A stretch of DNA of 64,000 nucleotides from an uncultured Psychroflexus sp. (GCA_913062845.1 CAJXVZ010000006.1:1-64000); one strand, 5' to 3'; shown: positions 25,008 through 34,307, numbered from the stretch's first letter. Notes: generated from the sequence alone by a model not told the origin. Program-made: numbers and translations.

Positions 25008-25694
25008 ATGGTTAATAAACATATCAAAAACTGGAATCAAATAAAGATTAATGACAGTTGGGCCTTATTTAAGATTATGGGTGAATTTGTCTATGGATAC
25101 GAGCGTATGGCTCAGATTGGTCCATGTGTCTCTATCTTCGGGTCGGCAAGAATGAAGCCTGACAACCCCTACTACGAACTTACTGTAAAAGTTGCCTCAA
25201 AAATTGTCGAACAAGGCTACGGCGTCATAACCGGAGGTGGTCCAGGAATAATGGAAGCAGGTAACAAAGGCGCACATTTAGCCGGAGGAACTTCTGTAGG
25301 TTTAAATATAGACTTGCCTTTTGAACAGCACGATAACCCTTACATTGATAAGGACAAAAACCTTGAATTTGATTATTTCTTTGTCAGAAAGGTCATGTTT
25401 GTAAAATACGCACAGGGTTTTGTAGTAATGCCGGGAGGTTTTGGCACAATGGATGAATTGTTTGAAGCCATAACTTTAATTCAAACCAGAAAGATCGACA
25501 GATTTCCAATAATACTTGTAGGTAAAGATTTTTGGTCTGGTTTACTGGATTGGATCAAGCAGGTGATGGCGGATAGGTTTGCCACAATAAGCAGTACAGA
25601 CTTAGAACTGATAAGCGTCGTAGATGATGAAGATGAGGTTGTTGAAATTCTTGATAATTTCTACAATCAATATGATTTGAGTCCAAACTTCTGA
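25008..25694 (+). CDS. LOG family (TIGR00730) Rossmann-fold nucleotide phosphoribohydrolase
   Basis: 228 residues of the lysine-decarboxylase-like LOG family, which hydrolyse cytokinin nucleotides or other nucleoside 5'-monophosphates to free base plus ribose phosphate. The defining motif PGGFGTMDE is present, together with SIFGSARMK and VITGGGPGIMEAGNKGA for phosphate and adenine binding. The family is cytoplasmic. In bacteria the physiological nucleotide is often unknown. A gene for a secreted nuclease-like protein starts 11 bp downstream, so co-transcription is likely. Confidence 0.92.
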   Translation: MVNKHIKNWNQIKINDSWALFKIMGEFVYGYERMAQIGPCVSIFGSARMKPDNPYYELTVKVASKIVEQGYGVITGGGPGIMEAGNKGAHLAGGTSVGLNIDLPFEQHDNPYIDKDKNLEFDYFFVRKVMFVKYAQGFVVMPGGFGTMDELFEAITLIQTRKIDRFPIILVGKDFWSGLLDWIKQVMADRFATISSTDLELISVVDDEDEVVEILDNFYNQYDLSPNF

Positions 25695-25704
25695 TGATAA
25701 ACTG

Positions 25705-26955
25705 ATGATGCAAAGATTGTTTTTTTTTGGCCTTCTTTTATTTTCCTTGTGTTTAGGTGCTCAAAATTCAGCTCGAATTATGTTTTATAATTTGCTGGAT
25801 TACCCGGAAGCACCGCCATTGAACAGAGATTTTATTTTAAAGGAAATTATAGATGAATTGGAACCAGATGTGTTTATGGTAGCCGAGTTGCAAAACGATT
25901 CAGGTGCTAATCTTATACTTGACAATGCACTCAACGATGGCGACGATATATATGCAAGTGCACCCTTTGTCTTCAATACATCCGGAAATGGCGGAAATTT
26001 ACAGCAGTTATTATATTACAATACGACAAAATTTAGTTTGGAACTCACTGATATCATTCAGACTTCTTTGAGAGATATTAATCGCTATCAGTTAAAGGCA
26101 ATCACATCTCAGGTGAATACCGATCCGATTTTAATAGAATTTTTTGTTGCACATTTCAAAGCCAGTCAGGGAAGCTCTAATGAACAAATCAGGTTTAATA
26201 TGGCTTTGAATTTTACAAATTACATAAATGCCAATTTAGCCTCAGATGCTAATGTCATATTTGCCGGTGATTTTAATTTTTATGGTGCCAATGAAAGTGG
26301 TTTTCAACAATTATTTATTGGAAATACGATTATTCCCATGAACGACCCATTAAATCAACTTGGAGACTGGCATACAAATTCAAGTTTTTCAGGAGTTCAT
26401 ACACAAAGTACAAGAGAAAGTACCAATAACTTTGATGATTTTGGCGCAGGCGGTGGTCTGGATGACAGATTTGATTTTATATTCGTTTCAAATAATATTT
26501 TAAATCCAAATCATGAGGTAAGTTACGTTAGTAACTCGTACCAAACGGTTGGTAACAATAGCAATTGTTATAATGAAGATATTAACGATACCAGTTGCAC
26601 AGGTGTGTATGGCCAGAATTTTAGAGATCTGCTCTGGAATATGAGTGATCATCTTCCTGTTGTTATGGATTTGAATTTTCAGCAGGATTTTTTGAGTATG
26701 AGAGACTTATCCGAAAAGATAATAATTACCTTACCTGATGGAAATATAGTTGAAGATCAATTAAAAGTTAATATTCCTGAATTAATCTTAAAAAACCTAA
26801 CATCTCTAAAAGTGTACAACAGCACCGGGCAACTAGTGATGATTAAGGAGGTAAGCAATAGTAACGAAATCTTATCCACAGTTAAGCTGTCAAATGGGTT
26901 ATATTACATAAAAGCCAGCAATGGCCAGATATTAAAATTTATAAAAAAATCTTGA
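25705..26955 (+). CDS. Secreted endonuclease/exonuclease/phosphatase-fold protein with type IX sorting domain
   Basis: A 416-residue exported enzyme. After a signal peptide (to about residue 19, LGAQ) comes an EEP-fold domain (about 20-325): IMFYNLLD, catalytic Glu in VAELQND, FAGDFNFYGAN and the terminal NMSDHLPVVMD. The last ~75 residues (VNIPELILKNLTSLKVYNSTGQLV...GLYYIKA...KFIKKS) are a type A C-terminal sorting domain of the type IX system, so the enzyme is released or attached at the surface. It could be a DNase, phosphatase or phospholipase. Its last four bases overlap the TTG start of the next gene, implying translational coupling. Confidence 0.9.
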   Translation: MMQRLFFFGLLLFSLCLGAQNSARIMFYNLLDYPEAPPLNRDFILKEIIDELEPDVFMVAELQNDSGANLILDNALNDGDDIYASAPFVFNTSGNGGNLQQLLYYNTTKFSLELTDIIQTSLRDINRYQLKAITSQVNTDPILIEFFVAHFKASQGSSNEQIRFNMALNFTNYINANLASDANVIFAGDFNFYGANESGFQQLFIGNTIIPMNDPLNQLGDWHTNSSFSGVHTQSTRESTNNFDDFGAGGGLDDRFDFIFVSNNILNPNHEVSYVSNSYQTVGNNSNCYNEDINDTSCTGVYGQNFRDLLWNMSDHLPVVMDLNFQQDFLSMRDLSEKIIITLPDGNIVEDQLKVNIPELILKNLTSLKVYNSTGQLVMIKEVSNSNEILSTVKLSNGLYYIKASNGQILKFIKKS

Positions 26956-29756
26956 AGATAGTCTATAAAATATTAGTGCTTCTCACTTCTGCCTTGGTTT
27001 ACGGACAAACCGAAATCAAAGTAGACGCTACTTTATTACCAGATGGCAGGACAATCTCCATAAATCAAAAGATCACTTACCTGAACGATTCCAACGATGA
27101 ATTAGATTTCATCTACTTATACGACTGGATAAACGCGTTTTCCGATAAGAACAGTGGATTGGCACAGTCTTTTTCCGAAGAATTTGTTAGAAAATTTCAT
27201 TTTGCGAGTAAGGAAGAAAGAGGAGGTACCGAAATTAAACACATTTTGCATAATGGAGATTCATTAATCTGGAAAAGACCAAAAGGATTTTCTGATGTTA
27301 TACAAATTAAGCTGGAAAAATCAATCAAGCCTAGTAAAACCTTTGATTTTGATATTTCATATAAAATTCTTGTTCCTGATGCGAGATTTACAAGTTTTGG
27401 CGTGGATGATAATGGCCTTAAACTCAAGTACTGGTTGTTGAAGCCGGCATTTCACAAGGAAAAATGGTACGTTTATCCTCACAGGCGATTGTATGATATG
27501 CCGCAGCAACTTTTCAGTTTTCAATTGAATTTCAAAGTTCCTTTAGGTTATGAAATTATTTCTTCTTTAGATAATGAAAATATTGAACAAGAAAATGGGC
27601 ATATTTTGTATTCATTTCCATCTCAGGATATTGTGGATACAGATTTATACCTTCTAAAGTATTCAAACTTTGAAAGCACAGATACAGAATATGGAAAATT
27701 GGTAACCGATATAGGTTCAGATCAATTACCAACTGAGGTAAAAGGAATAATTTCCTATCGTATTTTAGGGTTTTTAAAACAAAGATTAGGGGAATACCCA
27801 TTCAAAAAAATATTGGTATCAGATGAAGATTATCAATTGGCACCTGTATATGGGCTTAACCAACTGCCTTCATTTGTAAGGCCATTTCCCGATGGTTTTC
27901 AGTACGACATTCAACTCATGAAAGCTGTAACGGCAAAATATCTCAAGAATACCATCCTTGTGAATACCAGAGAAAACAAATGGATGCTGGATGCTATTCA
28001 GATTCAGCTTATGATGGAATATGTGGATACTTACTACAACCAAATGAAGCTTCTGGGAAAATTGAGCGATTTTTTCGTTATAAGCTGGTTTCATATCTCT
28101 GACCTTGAGTTCAACCATCAATATGACTTTTTGTATAAAAATGTAACCCGGAACAACATACACCAATCTTTGTCAACGCCTCAGGATTCATTAATAAAAT
28201 TTAATCAGAAAATTGCCAATCCATACCAGGCCGGATTAGGATTGAGGTATTTGAAGGACTATACTTCAGATGAAGAAATCCACAATGGCCTTAAAAGTTT
28301 CTATCAGGAACGAAAATTAAAATTTTCTGATATTGAAGATTTCAGGTTTCATCTCACAGCTCATACGGATAAAGATATAAATTGGTTTTTTGAAAGTTAT
28401 ACTCAGCTTTCAAGTCCTATTGATTTTAGTATTGGAGATATTCAAAGGGAAAAAGACTCACTGGTAGTAAAAATTAAAAATGAGCATCATACAAAGTTAC
28501 CAGTGCCTTTAACATGGATAAAAGATGAAAAACCTATCAACAGAATCTGGATAGAACCATTTGATTCGATTGCAGAAGTTAAAATTCCACGGCTGGATGC
28601 GGACAGACTAGCAGTAAACTACGAAGGAACAATCCCTGAGGTGAATAACAGAAACAATTTTAAAGGCATTTCCAAATTATTAAATAAACCTATTCAAATC
28701 AGACCTTTTCAAGATGTAGAAAATCCAAGATACAGTCAGCTTTTTGTTATGCCAGAGTTTACTTACAATCTTTATGATGGCATTTCTTTGGGACCGAAGT
28801 TGTATAACGGTACAATTTTACCCAGACAGTTCAATTATAAAGTCACGCCAAAATATGGCCTCAACAGTGGTGCACTTATAGGTTCGGCTTCTATGTCTTA
28901 TCAGTTTTGGCAATATGATAAGGATCTATTTAATATTGGGATAGGAGCGAACGGATCGCGATTTTCATATGATTTTGATTTATTTTATGAGCGCTATACA
29001 GCTTTTTTGTCATTGTATTACAGAGATAATGAAAACAGGCGCAACAATGAAAGACAAAGACTTACATTCAGGACTGTGAATGTACAAAGAGACAGGGACA
29101 TGCTAAACGTAGTAGAAGACCCGGATTATAATGTGTTCAATATAAAATATTTATATAGTAATACATATATTGATCGCTTTTTTACGGCTTCAGCGGACTA
29201 TGAGATTGCTCAAAAATTCAGTAAGCTTTTTGCTCAGGCTACCTTCAGACGGCTTTATGAAAACAACAGACAAATAAATATGCGTTTGTTTGCAGGGACA
29301 TTTCTTTACAACGATACGGGAAACTCAGATTACTTCAGTTTTGCTATTGACAGACCCACAGATTATATGTTTGATTATAATTATTACGGTAGGAGTGAGG
29401 AGAGCGGTTTGTTTAGTCAGCAGTTTATTATGGCAGAAGGTGGTTTCAAGTCACAGCTTGAGCCTGCTTTTGCTAATGAATGGTTGGCAACGATGAACGT
29501 AAGCACAACGATATGGAATTGGATTTTTGCTTATGCAGATGCCGGTTTCGTAGGTAACAGACTACAGTCGAACAAGTTTATATATGATTCAGGGATCAGG
29601 TTTGCGTTTGTTGAAGACTTTTTTGAACTTTTTCTCCCTATCTATTCTAATAACGGCTGGGAATTTGATAAAACCAATTACGATCAAAGGATTAGATTCA
29701 TTGTAAGTCTGGATTTTGGAACACTCTTCAAACTTTTTACCAGAAAATGGTACTAA
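26952..29756 (+). CDS. M1 peptidase-like protein with degenerate zinc site, fused to an outer-membrane beta-barrel
   Basis: 934 residues from a TTG start overlapping the previous stop (TTGA), with signal peptide (MKIVYKILVLLTSALVYGQ). Residues 25-240 follow the aminopeptidase N N-terminal beta domain (ITYLNDSNDELDFIYLYDWINAF). Residues 265-540 follow the peptidase domain, but the HExxH position reads LMKAVTAKYL (322-331) and the distal-Glu region WMLDAIQIQLM, so no zinc ligands remain. From about 580 the protein becomes aromatic-rich alternating strands ending in LFTRKWY, typical of an outer-membrane barrel. I infer a catalytically dead periplasmic or surface scaffold on a barrel. The M1 relation is by eye and unverified. 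Confidence 0.75.
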   Translation: MKIVYKILVLLTSALVYGQTEIKVDATLLPDGRTISINQKITYLNDSNDELDFIYLYDWINAFSDKNSGLAQSFSEEFVRKFHFASKEERGGTEIKHILHNGDSLIWKRPKGFSDVIQIKLEKSIKPSKTFDFDISYKILVPDARFTSFGVDDNGLKLKYWLLKPAFHKEKWYVYPHRRLYDMPQQLFSFQLNFKVPLGYEIISSLDNENIEQENGHILYSFPSQDIVDTDLYLLKYSNFESTDTEYGKLVTDIGSDQLPTEVKGIISYRILGFLKQRLGEYPFKKILVSDEDYQLAPVYGLNQLPSFVRPFPDGFQYDIQLMKAVTAKYLKNTILVNTRENKWMLDAIQIQLMMEYVDTYYNQMKLLGKLSDFFVISWFHISDLEFNHQYDFLYKNVTRNNIHQSLSTPQDSLIKFNQKIANPYQAGLGLRYLKDYTSDEEIHNGLKSFYQERKLKFSDIEDFRFHLTAHTDKDINWFFESYTQLSSPIDFSIGDIQREKDSLVVKIKNEHHTKLPVPLTWIKDEKPINRIWIEPFDSIAEVKIPRLDADRLAVNYEGTIPEVNNRNNFKGISKLLNKPIQIRPFQDVENPRYSQLFVMPEFTYNLYDGISLGPKLYNGTILPRQFNYKVTPKYGLNSGALIGSASMSYQFWQYDKDLFNIGIGANGSRFSYDFDLFYERYTAFLSLYYRDNENRRNNERQRLTFRTVNVQRDRDMLNVVEDPDYNVFNIKYLYSNTYIDRFFTASADYEIAQKFSKLFAQATFRRLYENNRQINMRLFAGTFLYNDTGNSDYFSFAIDRPTDYMFDYNYYGRSEESGLFSQQFIMAEGGFKSQLEPAFANEWLATMNVSTTIWNWIFAYADAGFVGNRLQSNKFIYDSGIRFAFVEDFFELFLPIYSNNGWEFDKTNYDQRIRFIVSLDFGTLFKLFTRKWY

Positions 29757-29950
29757 AAGCAGCTGTCTTAAAACCTTTTTTTTTAATCTGCTCCGAAGCA
29801 TCAGGAGTTTCAGATTATACAACTAATTGTAAATAAACAAACTAAGTTTCTGAAATCAATTCAGGATGACTAGTCCTTAAGCTTTTGAGATAACTTCATA
29901 AAATTTTTATAAATCAGATGCGTTAAAAATTTTAAACCTTTTTTCAAAAA
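29757..29950. repeat. Diverged repeat element, copy left of the fasciclin gene
   Basis: Starts with AGCTGTCTTAAAACC just after the preceding stop and shares ordered short blocks with 31156-31286: the opening 17 bp, CAGATTATA, AAGTTTCT and ATGCGTT. A degenerate mirror of the opening arm, CTTTTGAGATAACTT, lies near 29882. Its right end is ill-defined. Confidence 0.45.
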
Positions 29951-29956
29951 ACAATT

Positions 29957-30892
29957 TTATTGTAACTGTGGCAATATAACCTGATCGATAACATGGATAA
30001 CACCATTTCCGGCCTGTACATTGGTAATGATGATGTTTATATCTCTCCCGTTAAGGTCTGTAATGACATTTATGCTTGGATCCAGCTCAAAATCGTCACC
30101 GAGCGTGTTTACTGTACCTAAGGTAAGGCTCTCTTCCCTTAATATTTCGCCTGCTATGACATGAGTGTTCAGGGTTTGCGTTAATGTAGATGCATCTATT
30201 TCTGATAATTCTGTTAATTCCAGTTCCTCAAGAAGGTCAACAAAAGCGTCATTTGTAGGGGCAAAAACAGTAAAAGGAGCAGGGTTATTAAAACTACTTA
30301 ACGTTCCAACAAAGTCCGGTTGATCGTCTCGTGTAAGAGCTTCACCAAGGGTATTGAATCTGCTATCAGCTGTTACAAAAGTTGTGATGTCCGGTATTGG
30401 GATAACTGCATCAACAACATGTACTACACCATTAGATGCATTAATGTTTTCCAGCGTTACGCTTGATACACCATTTAAGGTTATACCTCCATCAACATTA
30501 ATATACATATTTATGATATTCTCATTTCCTGTGAAAGATTCGGAAGCAGCGGTCGACACATAGCCATTAGTGAAGTCAGTATTTTCTGCACTTCCGCTTA
30601 ATACATGATTAAGAAGTAACTGTACAGCCTCTTCATTTGTCAAAGTGTTGAGGTCAATTTCTGCAAAAGCTTCATCAGTTGGCGCAAAAACAGTATATAC
30701 ACCTGAAGATAGCGCAGTATCAAGATTTGTATCAATCAGGAGTTGTTCTAAGGTGTTGTGGTCATCACTATTAGAAATAATTTCAAATATTGAAGGTGTA
30801 TTGTCTATGATTTGACTTGAATCATCATCAAGACAGGACGTAAGTATTAATAAAGCTGAAAGCAAAAAGAAATTTGATACGTACTTTGTCAT
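29957..30892 (-). CDS. Fasciclin (FAS1) two-domain lipoprotein
   Basis: 311 residues with a lipoprotein signal (LLILTSCLDDDSSQ, Cys about 20) and two FAS1 domains, about 35-168 and 172-310. Each has the FAS1 core: YTVFAPTDEAFAE...LLNHVL and GVVHVVDAVI in the first, FTVFAPTNDAFVDL...LNTHVIAGE and GVIHVIDQVILP in the second. FAS1 proteins mediate adhesion; this one should be on the cell envelope. It lies between two copies of a diverged intergenic repeat and has its own promoter box. Confidence 0.94.
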   Translation of the reverse strand: MTKYVSNFFLLSALLILTSCLDDDSSQIIDNTPSIFEIISNSDDHNTLEQLLIDTNLDTALSSGVYTVFAPTDEAFAEIDLNTLTNEEAVQLLLNHVLSGSAENTDFTNGYVSTAASESFTGNENIINMYINVDGGITLNGVSSVTLENINASNGVVHVVDAVIPIPDITTFVTADSRFNTLGEALTRDDQPDFVGTLSSFNNPAPFTVFAPTNDAFVDLLEELELTELSEIDASTLTQTLNTHVIAGEILREESLTLGTVNTLGDDFELDPSINVITDLNGRDINIIITNVQAGNGVIHVIDQVILPQLQ

Positions 30893-30905
30893 AATATGTT
30901 TTTCA

Positions 30906-30913
30906 CAAATATA
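30906..30913 (-). promoter_or_regulatory. -7 promoter box for the fasciclin gene
   Basis: TATATTTG on the minus strand, 13 bp before the ATG at 30892. Confidence 0.45.
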
Positions 30914-31155
30914 AAAACACTACAATTTGATTTACTTAGTAATATGTTAATTAGGATATTACATTTCCTCTCATGTTTACTGTTTTGCCGAAATATCTGG
31001 AGAATTGTTTTAATTCAGTTAATAACCTGTTTTTTTAGTTAAATAGCGTTAATAACTGTAACTAATTATACTTTCAAACGTTTAATAGCTGAAGAGTTTT
31101 ATTTATTTGAATTAGCCTTTAAGTAAACGAAGAACAGTTATAAACTCGATAAAAC
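30914..31155. other. Intergenic spacer, no gene seen
   Basis: AT-rich sequence between the fasciclin promoter and the repeat at 31156. The only pattern seen is two copies of GTTAATAAC about 40 bp apart (near 31018 and 31050). No gene, RNA or hairpin of note. Confidence 0.5.
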
Positions 31156-31286
31156 AAAAGCTGTCTTAAAACCTTCGTTTTTAGTATTCTGAATTCATAT
31201 CAGATTATAAAACGATGTGTTGAACAAAGTTTCTTTATTTTAAAAATTAAAATAATGCGTTTAACTGGTTTTGAGGCAGCTTTTTT
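31156..31286. repeat. MITE-like element with AGCTGYCTYAAAACC terminal inverted repeats
   Basis: AAAAGCTGTCTTAAAACC (31156-31173) is mirrored by GGTTTTGAGGCAGCTTTT (31267-31284), 16 of 18 positions matching. The interior is AT-rich and partly matches the element at 29757. The right arm contains the stop codon region of the fabH-like gene, whose TAA is at 31285-31287. It could act as a terminator for that gene. Confidence 0.6.
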
Positions 31287-32295
31287 ACGCCCATCTGATA
31301 ATAGCGCTTGCCCAGGTAAAACCACTTCCAAACGCAGCTAAGACAACCAGGTCACCAGATTTTACTTTACCTTCTTCCCAGGCCTCAGTTAAAGCAATAG
31401 GTATAGAGGCAGCTGTAGTATTGCCGTAACGCTGAATATTATTGTATACCTGCGAGTCGTCTAATTTGAATTTCTTTTGTATAAACTGAGAAATCCTCAA
31501 GTTAGCCTGATGAGGAATAAACATATTGATGTCATTTGGTGTTAGCTTATTGTGATTGAGTCCTTCCATGATTACTTCTGAAAACCGGACAACTGCATTT
31601 TTGAATACCAGTTGACCATTCATATAGGGATAGTAGGGTATATCTTCCTGAGGATTTTCTTCAATAAGTTCGGGTACCCATTTGTTTGTGCTGGGTCCGA
31701 TCAGCGAGAGCTCTTCAGCAAATTTTCCTTCAGAATGCAGGTGAGTAGATAGAATACCCTTGTCAGTTTCCTCACATCTGGTTAAAAGAGCTGCTCCAGC
31801 ACCGTCGCCAAAGATGACGGTTACATTTCGACCTCTTGTTGAAAAATCTAATCCACCGCTATGGTTTTCACTACCTATGACCAAAACATTTTTGTACATA
31901 CCGGTTTTTATAAATTGATCAGCAACTGAAAGACCATAAACAAATCCACTACATTGGTTCCGCACATCAAGTGCCGGACAAGTTCCTATGCCCAGCAATT
32001 CCTGAATTTGAACACCACAACCCGGAAAGTAGTAATCCGGACTCAATGTTGCAAATACAATGAGGTCTATGTCATTTTTATCAATCCCGGCTCTTTCCAA
32101 TGCTGTTTTTGCAGCCTTGTATCCCATCACAGCCGTAGTATTGCCATCGCCCTTTTTTATATGCCTCCTTTCTTTTATGCCTGTTCTTTCCTGAATCCAT
32201 TCGTCCGAAGTGTCCATGACTTTTGTCAAATCCTCATTTGTCACAATATTTTCAGGAACATATTTACCTAAACCGGCTATTTTTGATTGATACAT
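31285..32295 (-). CDS. 3-oxoacyl-ACP synthase III family protein
   Basis: A 336-residue KAS III-type condensing enzyme. The catalytic triad is intact: Cys115 (RNQCSGFVYG), His262 (FIPHQANLRI) and Asn292 (RYGNTTAASIP). Such enzymes condense a CoA-bound starter with malonyl-ACP. The long insert around 200-225 (STNKWVPEL...EDIPYYPYMN) and the lack of neighbours from a fatty acid operon suggest a specialised paralogue rather than the housekeeping FabH, so no gene symbol is given. Its stop lies within the right arm of an inverted repeat. Confidence 0.9.
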   Translation of the reverse strand: MYQSKIAGLGKYVPENIVTNEDLTKVMDTSDEWIQERTGIKERRHIKKGDGNTTAVMGYKAAKTALERAGIDKNDIDLIVFATLSPDYYFPGCGVQIQELLGIGTCPALDVRNQCSGFVYGLSVADQFIKTGMYKNVLVIGSENHSGGLDFSTRGRNVTVIFGDGAGAALLTRCEETDKGILSTHLHSEGKFAEELSLIGPSTNKWVPELIEENPQEDIPYYPYMNGQLVFKNAVVRFSEVIMEGLNHNKLTPNDINMFIPHQANLRISQFIQKKFKLDDSQVYNNIQRYGNTTAASIPIALTEAWEEGKVKSGDLVVLAAFGSGFTWASAIIRWA

Positions 32296-32483
32296 ATTTA
32301 TAAACTATGAATTAGTAATGCAAATTAAGCATAATAGTTTTTTTAAAATCCGTAAATATTTATAATTAATTATGCATGCATAGTAAAATATATAACTTTA
32401 AAGCTAATGAATTTATTAAATTCACAAAACACTGTAAAAAAAACATAACTTAGTCTGTCCAATATCTACTGCAGGTAATTCGT

Positions 32484-32491
32484 TATATTTG
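32484..32491 (+). promoter_or_regulatory. -7 promoter box for the PASTA-rluD unit
   Basis: TATATTTG, 20 bp before the ATG at 32512. Upstream at 32371-32382 is a perfect 12-bp palindrome, TATGCATGCATA, in the interval shared with the divergent fabH-like gene. Confidence 0.45.
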
Positions 32492-32511
32492 CAGCTTTTA
32501 TTAAAACTTAT

Positions 32512-33162
32512 ATGGGATTTTTAAAATTTATATTCAGTAAGCGGTTTTTAAAGCACTTTGTGGCTTCAGTTATTGTTTCTGTGTTGCTCATAATTGCTTT
32601 ATTTTATTGGTTAGATTACTATACAAATCATGACGAATATATAGAAGTTCCTGATTTGAGTAAGTTTACAATAGATATCGTTGAAAAAAAGACCGAAGAA
32701 CTGGATTTAAGATTTGAAATTTCAGATTCTACAGCTTACAACCCAGACTATCCGGCCTATTCCGTTGTAGATCAAAACCCAAAACCCGGACAGTTGGTAA
32801 AAGAAGACAGAAAGATTTATCTAACTATAAATCCAAAGGATTACGCTTTAGTTACAATTCCGGAGTCAGTTATTGGTAATACGATAAGGCAGGTAAAACC
32901 TACACTATTATCATTGGGCTTTAAAATTGGAGAAATTATTGAAAAGCCTTACATCGCCGGTGGAGAGGTTCTGGAATTGAAGCATAAAAATGAGAAAATC
33001 CTGCCTGGTACAGCGCTTAGAAAAACCAGTATCATTGACATTGTAATTGGTGATGGCAGCTTAAAGTACGGAGAAGAAGCCCCAGATGATAGTAATACCC
33101 AAACACGCTTGCTTAATAGCGATAGTTCTTCCGATGATACCACAAACAAAAACTCAAATTAA
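32512..33162 (+). CDS. Membrane-anchored PASTA-domain protein
   Basis: 216 residues: a short cytoplasmic N terminus, one membrane helix (about 14-35), then two PASTA domains (about 42-110 and 113-184, with VVDQNPKPGQLV and IVIGDGSL) and a Ser/Asn/Asp-rich tail. PASTA domains bind peptidoglycan or related muropeptides. There is no kinase or transpeptidase domain, unlike most PASTA proteins of Firmicutes and Actinobacteria. The rluD-type gene follows after 11 bp, so they share a transcript. A role in wall sensing or assembly is inferred only. Confidence 0.88.
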   Translation: MGFLKFIFSKRFLKHFVASVIVSVLLIIALFYWLDYYTNHDEYIEVPDLSKFTIDIVEKKTEELDLRFEISDSTAYNPDYPAYSVVDQNPKPGQLVKEDRKIYLTINPKDYALVTIPESVIGNTIRQVKPTLLSLGFKIGEIIEKPYIAGGEVLELKHKNEKILPGTALRKTSIIDIVIGDGSLKYGEEAPDDSNTQTRLLNSDSSSDDTTNKNSN

Positions 33163-33173
33163 AAAACTATCCT

Positions 33174-34205
33174 ATGAACGGTAATGAGCAGCAGGATTTA
33201 GACAATGACGATTTATTTGAACATCATCATTTTGTGGCTGCTAAAGGTCAGGAGCCTTTGAGAGTGGATAAGTTTTTAATGAATTTTATTGAAAACGCAT
33301 CAAGAAATAAAATCCAGAAAGCCGCTAAAAACGGAAATATTTTTGTGAATGGAAATGCCGTAAAACCAAATCATAAAGTAAAGGCAGGAGACGAAGTAAA
33401 GGTTTTAATGGAATATCCGCCTTATGAAAACCTTCTGGAGCCTGAGAATATACCACTGAAAATAATTCATGAAGATGATAGTCTTCTTGTAGTAAACAAA
33501 CCGGCTGGCATGGTAGTGCATCCCGGACATGGTAATTATTCGGGTACATTAATAAATGCATTGGTCTATCATTTTGACAACCTGCCCAATAACAGTTCAA
33601 ACCGTCCCGGACTTGTGCACAGGATAGACAAGGAAACCAGCGGTTTATTGGTTATTGCTAAAACGGAGGAGTCGATGACACATCTAAGCAGGCAATTTTT
33701 CCATAAAACCAGCCAGAGAGAATATGTGGCCCTGGTTTGGGGTAATGTTGAAGATGATGAAGGAACCATTGAGGGCAATATTGGTAGAAATCCCAAAAAC
33801 CGTCTTCAGAATATGGTCTATGAAAACGATGAGGCTGATATGGGTAAACCAGCCATTACACATTACAGGGTTCTGGAACGCTTTGGGTATGTCACCCTGA
33901 TTTCATGTACCTTAGAAACAGGAAGAACCCATCAGATCAGGGTTCATATGAAATACATTGGTCACACACTTTTCAACGATAGTCGCTATGGAGGTGACAA
34001 AATCCTCAAAGGCACAAACTTTTCAAAATACAAGCAATTTGTAGATAATTGTTTTAAGGTATTGCCGCGACAGGCTTTACATGCCAAAACCCTTGGCTTT
34101 TCACATCCAAAATCAGAAAAAAGACTATCATTTACCTCAGAGTTACCAGAAGATATGACCTTGTGTATCGAAAAATGGCGCAATTATGCCAAACATGCCA
34201 TGTAA
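33174..34205 (+). CDS. RluA/RluD-family 23S rRNA pseudouridine synthase
   Basis: 343 residues. An N-terminal S4 RNA-binding domain (RVDKFLMNFIE...KIQKAAKNGNIFVNG, about 24-75) precedes the catalytic domain with the signature HRIDKETSGLLV, whose Asp is the nucleophile. GRTHQIRVHM is the second family motif. It isomerises uridines in rRNA, most likely helix 69 as RluD, but RluC-type specificity cannot be excluded. It is co-transcribed with the PASTA gene. Confidence 0.93.
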   Translation: MNGNEQQDLDNDDLFEHHHFVAAKGQEPLRVDKFLMNFIENASRNKIQKAAKNGNIFVNGNAVKPNHKVKAGDEVKVLMEYPPYENLLEPENIPLKIIHEDDSLLVVNKPAGMVVHPGHGNYSGTLINALVYHFDNLPNNSSNRPGLVHRIDKETSGLLVIAKTEESMTHLSRQFFHKTSQREYVALVWGNVEDDEGTIEGNIGRNPKNRLQNMVYENDEADMGKPAITHYRVLERFGYVTLISCTLETGRTHQIRVHMKYIGHTLFNDSRYGGDKILKGTNFSKYKQFVDNCFKVLPRQALHAKTLGFSHPKSEKRLSFTSELPEDMTLCIEKWRNYAKHAM

Positions 34206-34307
34206 GTGTACTCATAAATGTTTTAAATCTATATCTAATCAAAATATTCTATTAAAAGGTATTTTTCATAGGCAATTTTTCAATTATTTTTAGGCAAAAA
34301 TTGAAAA

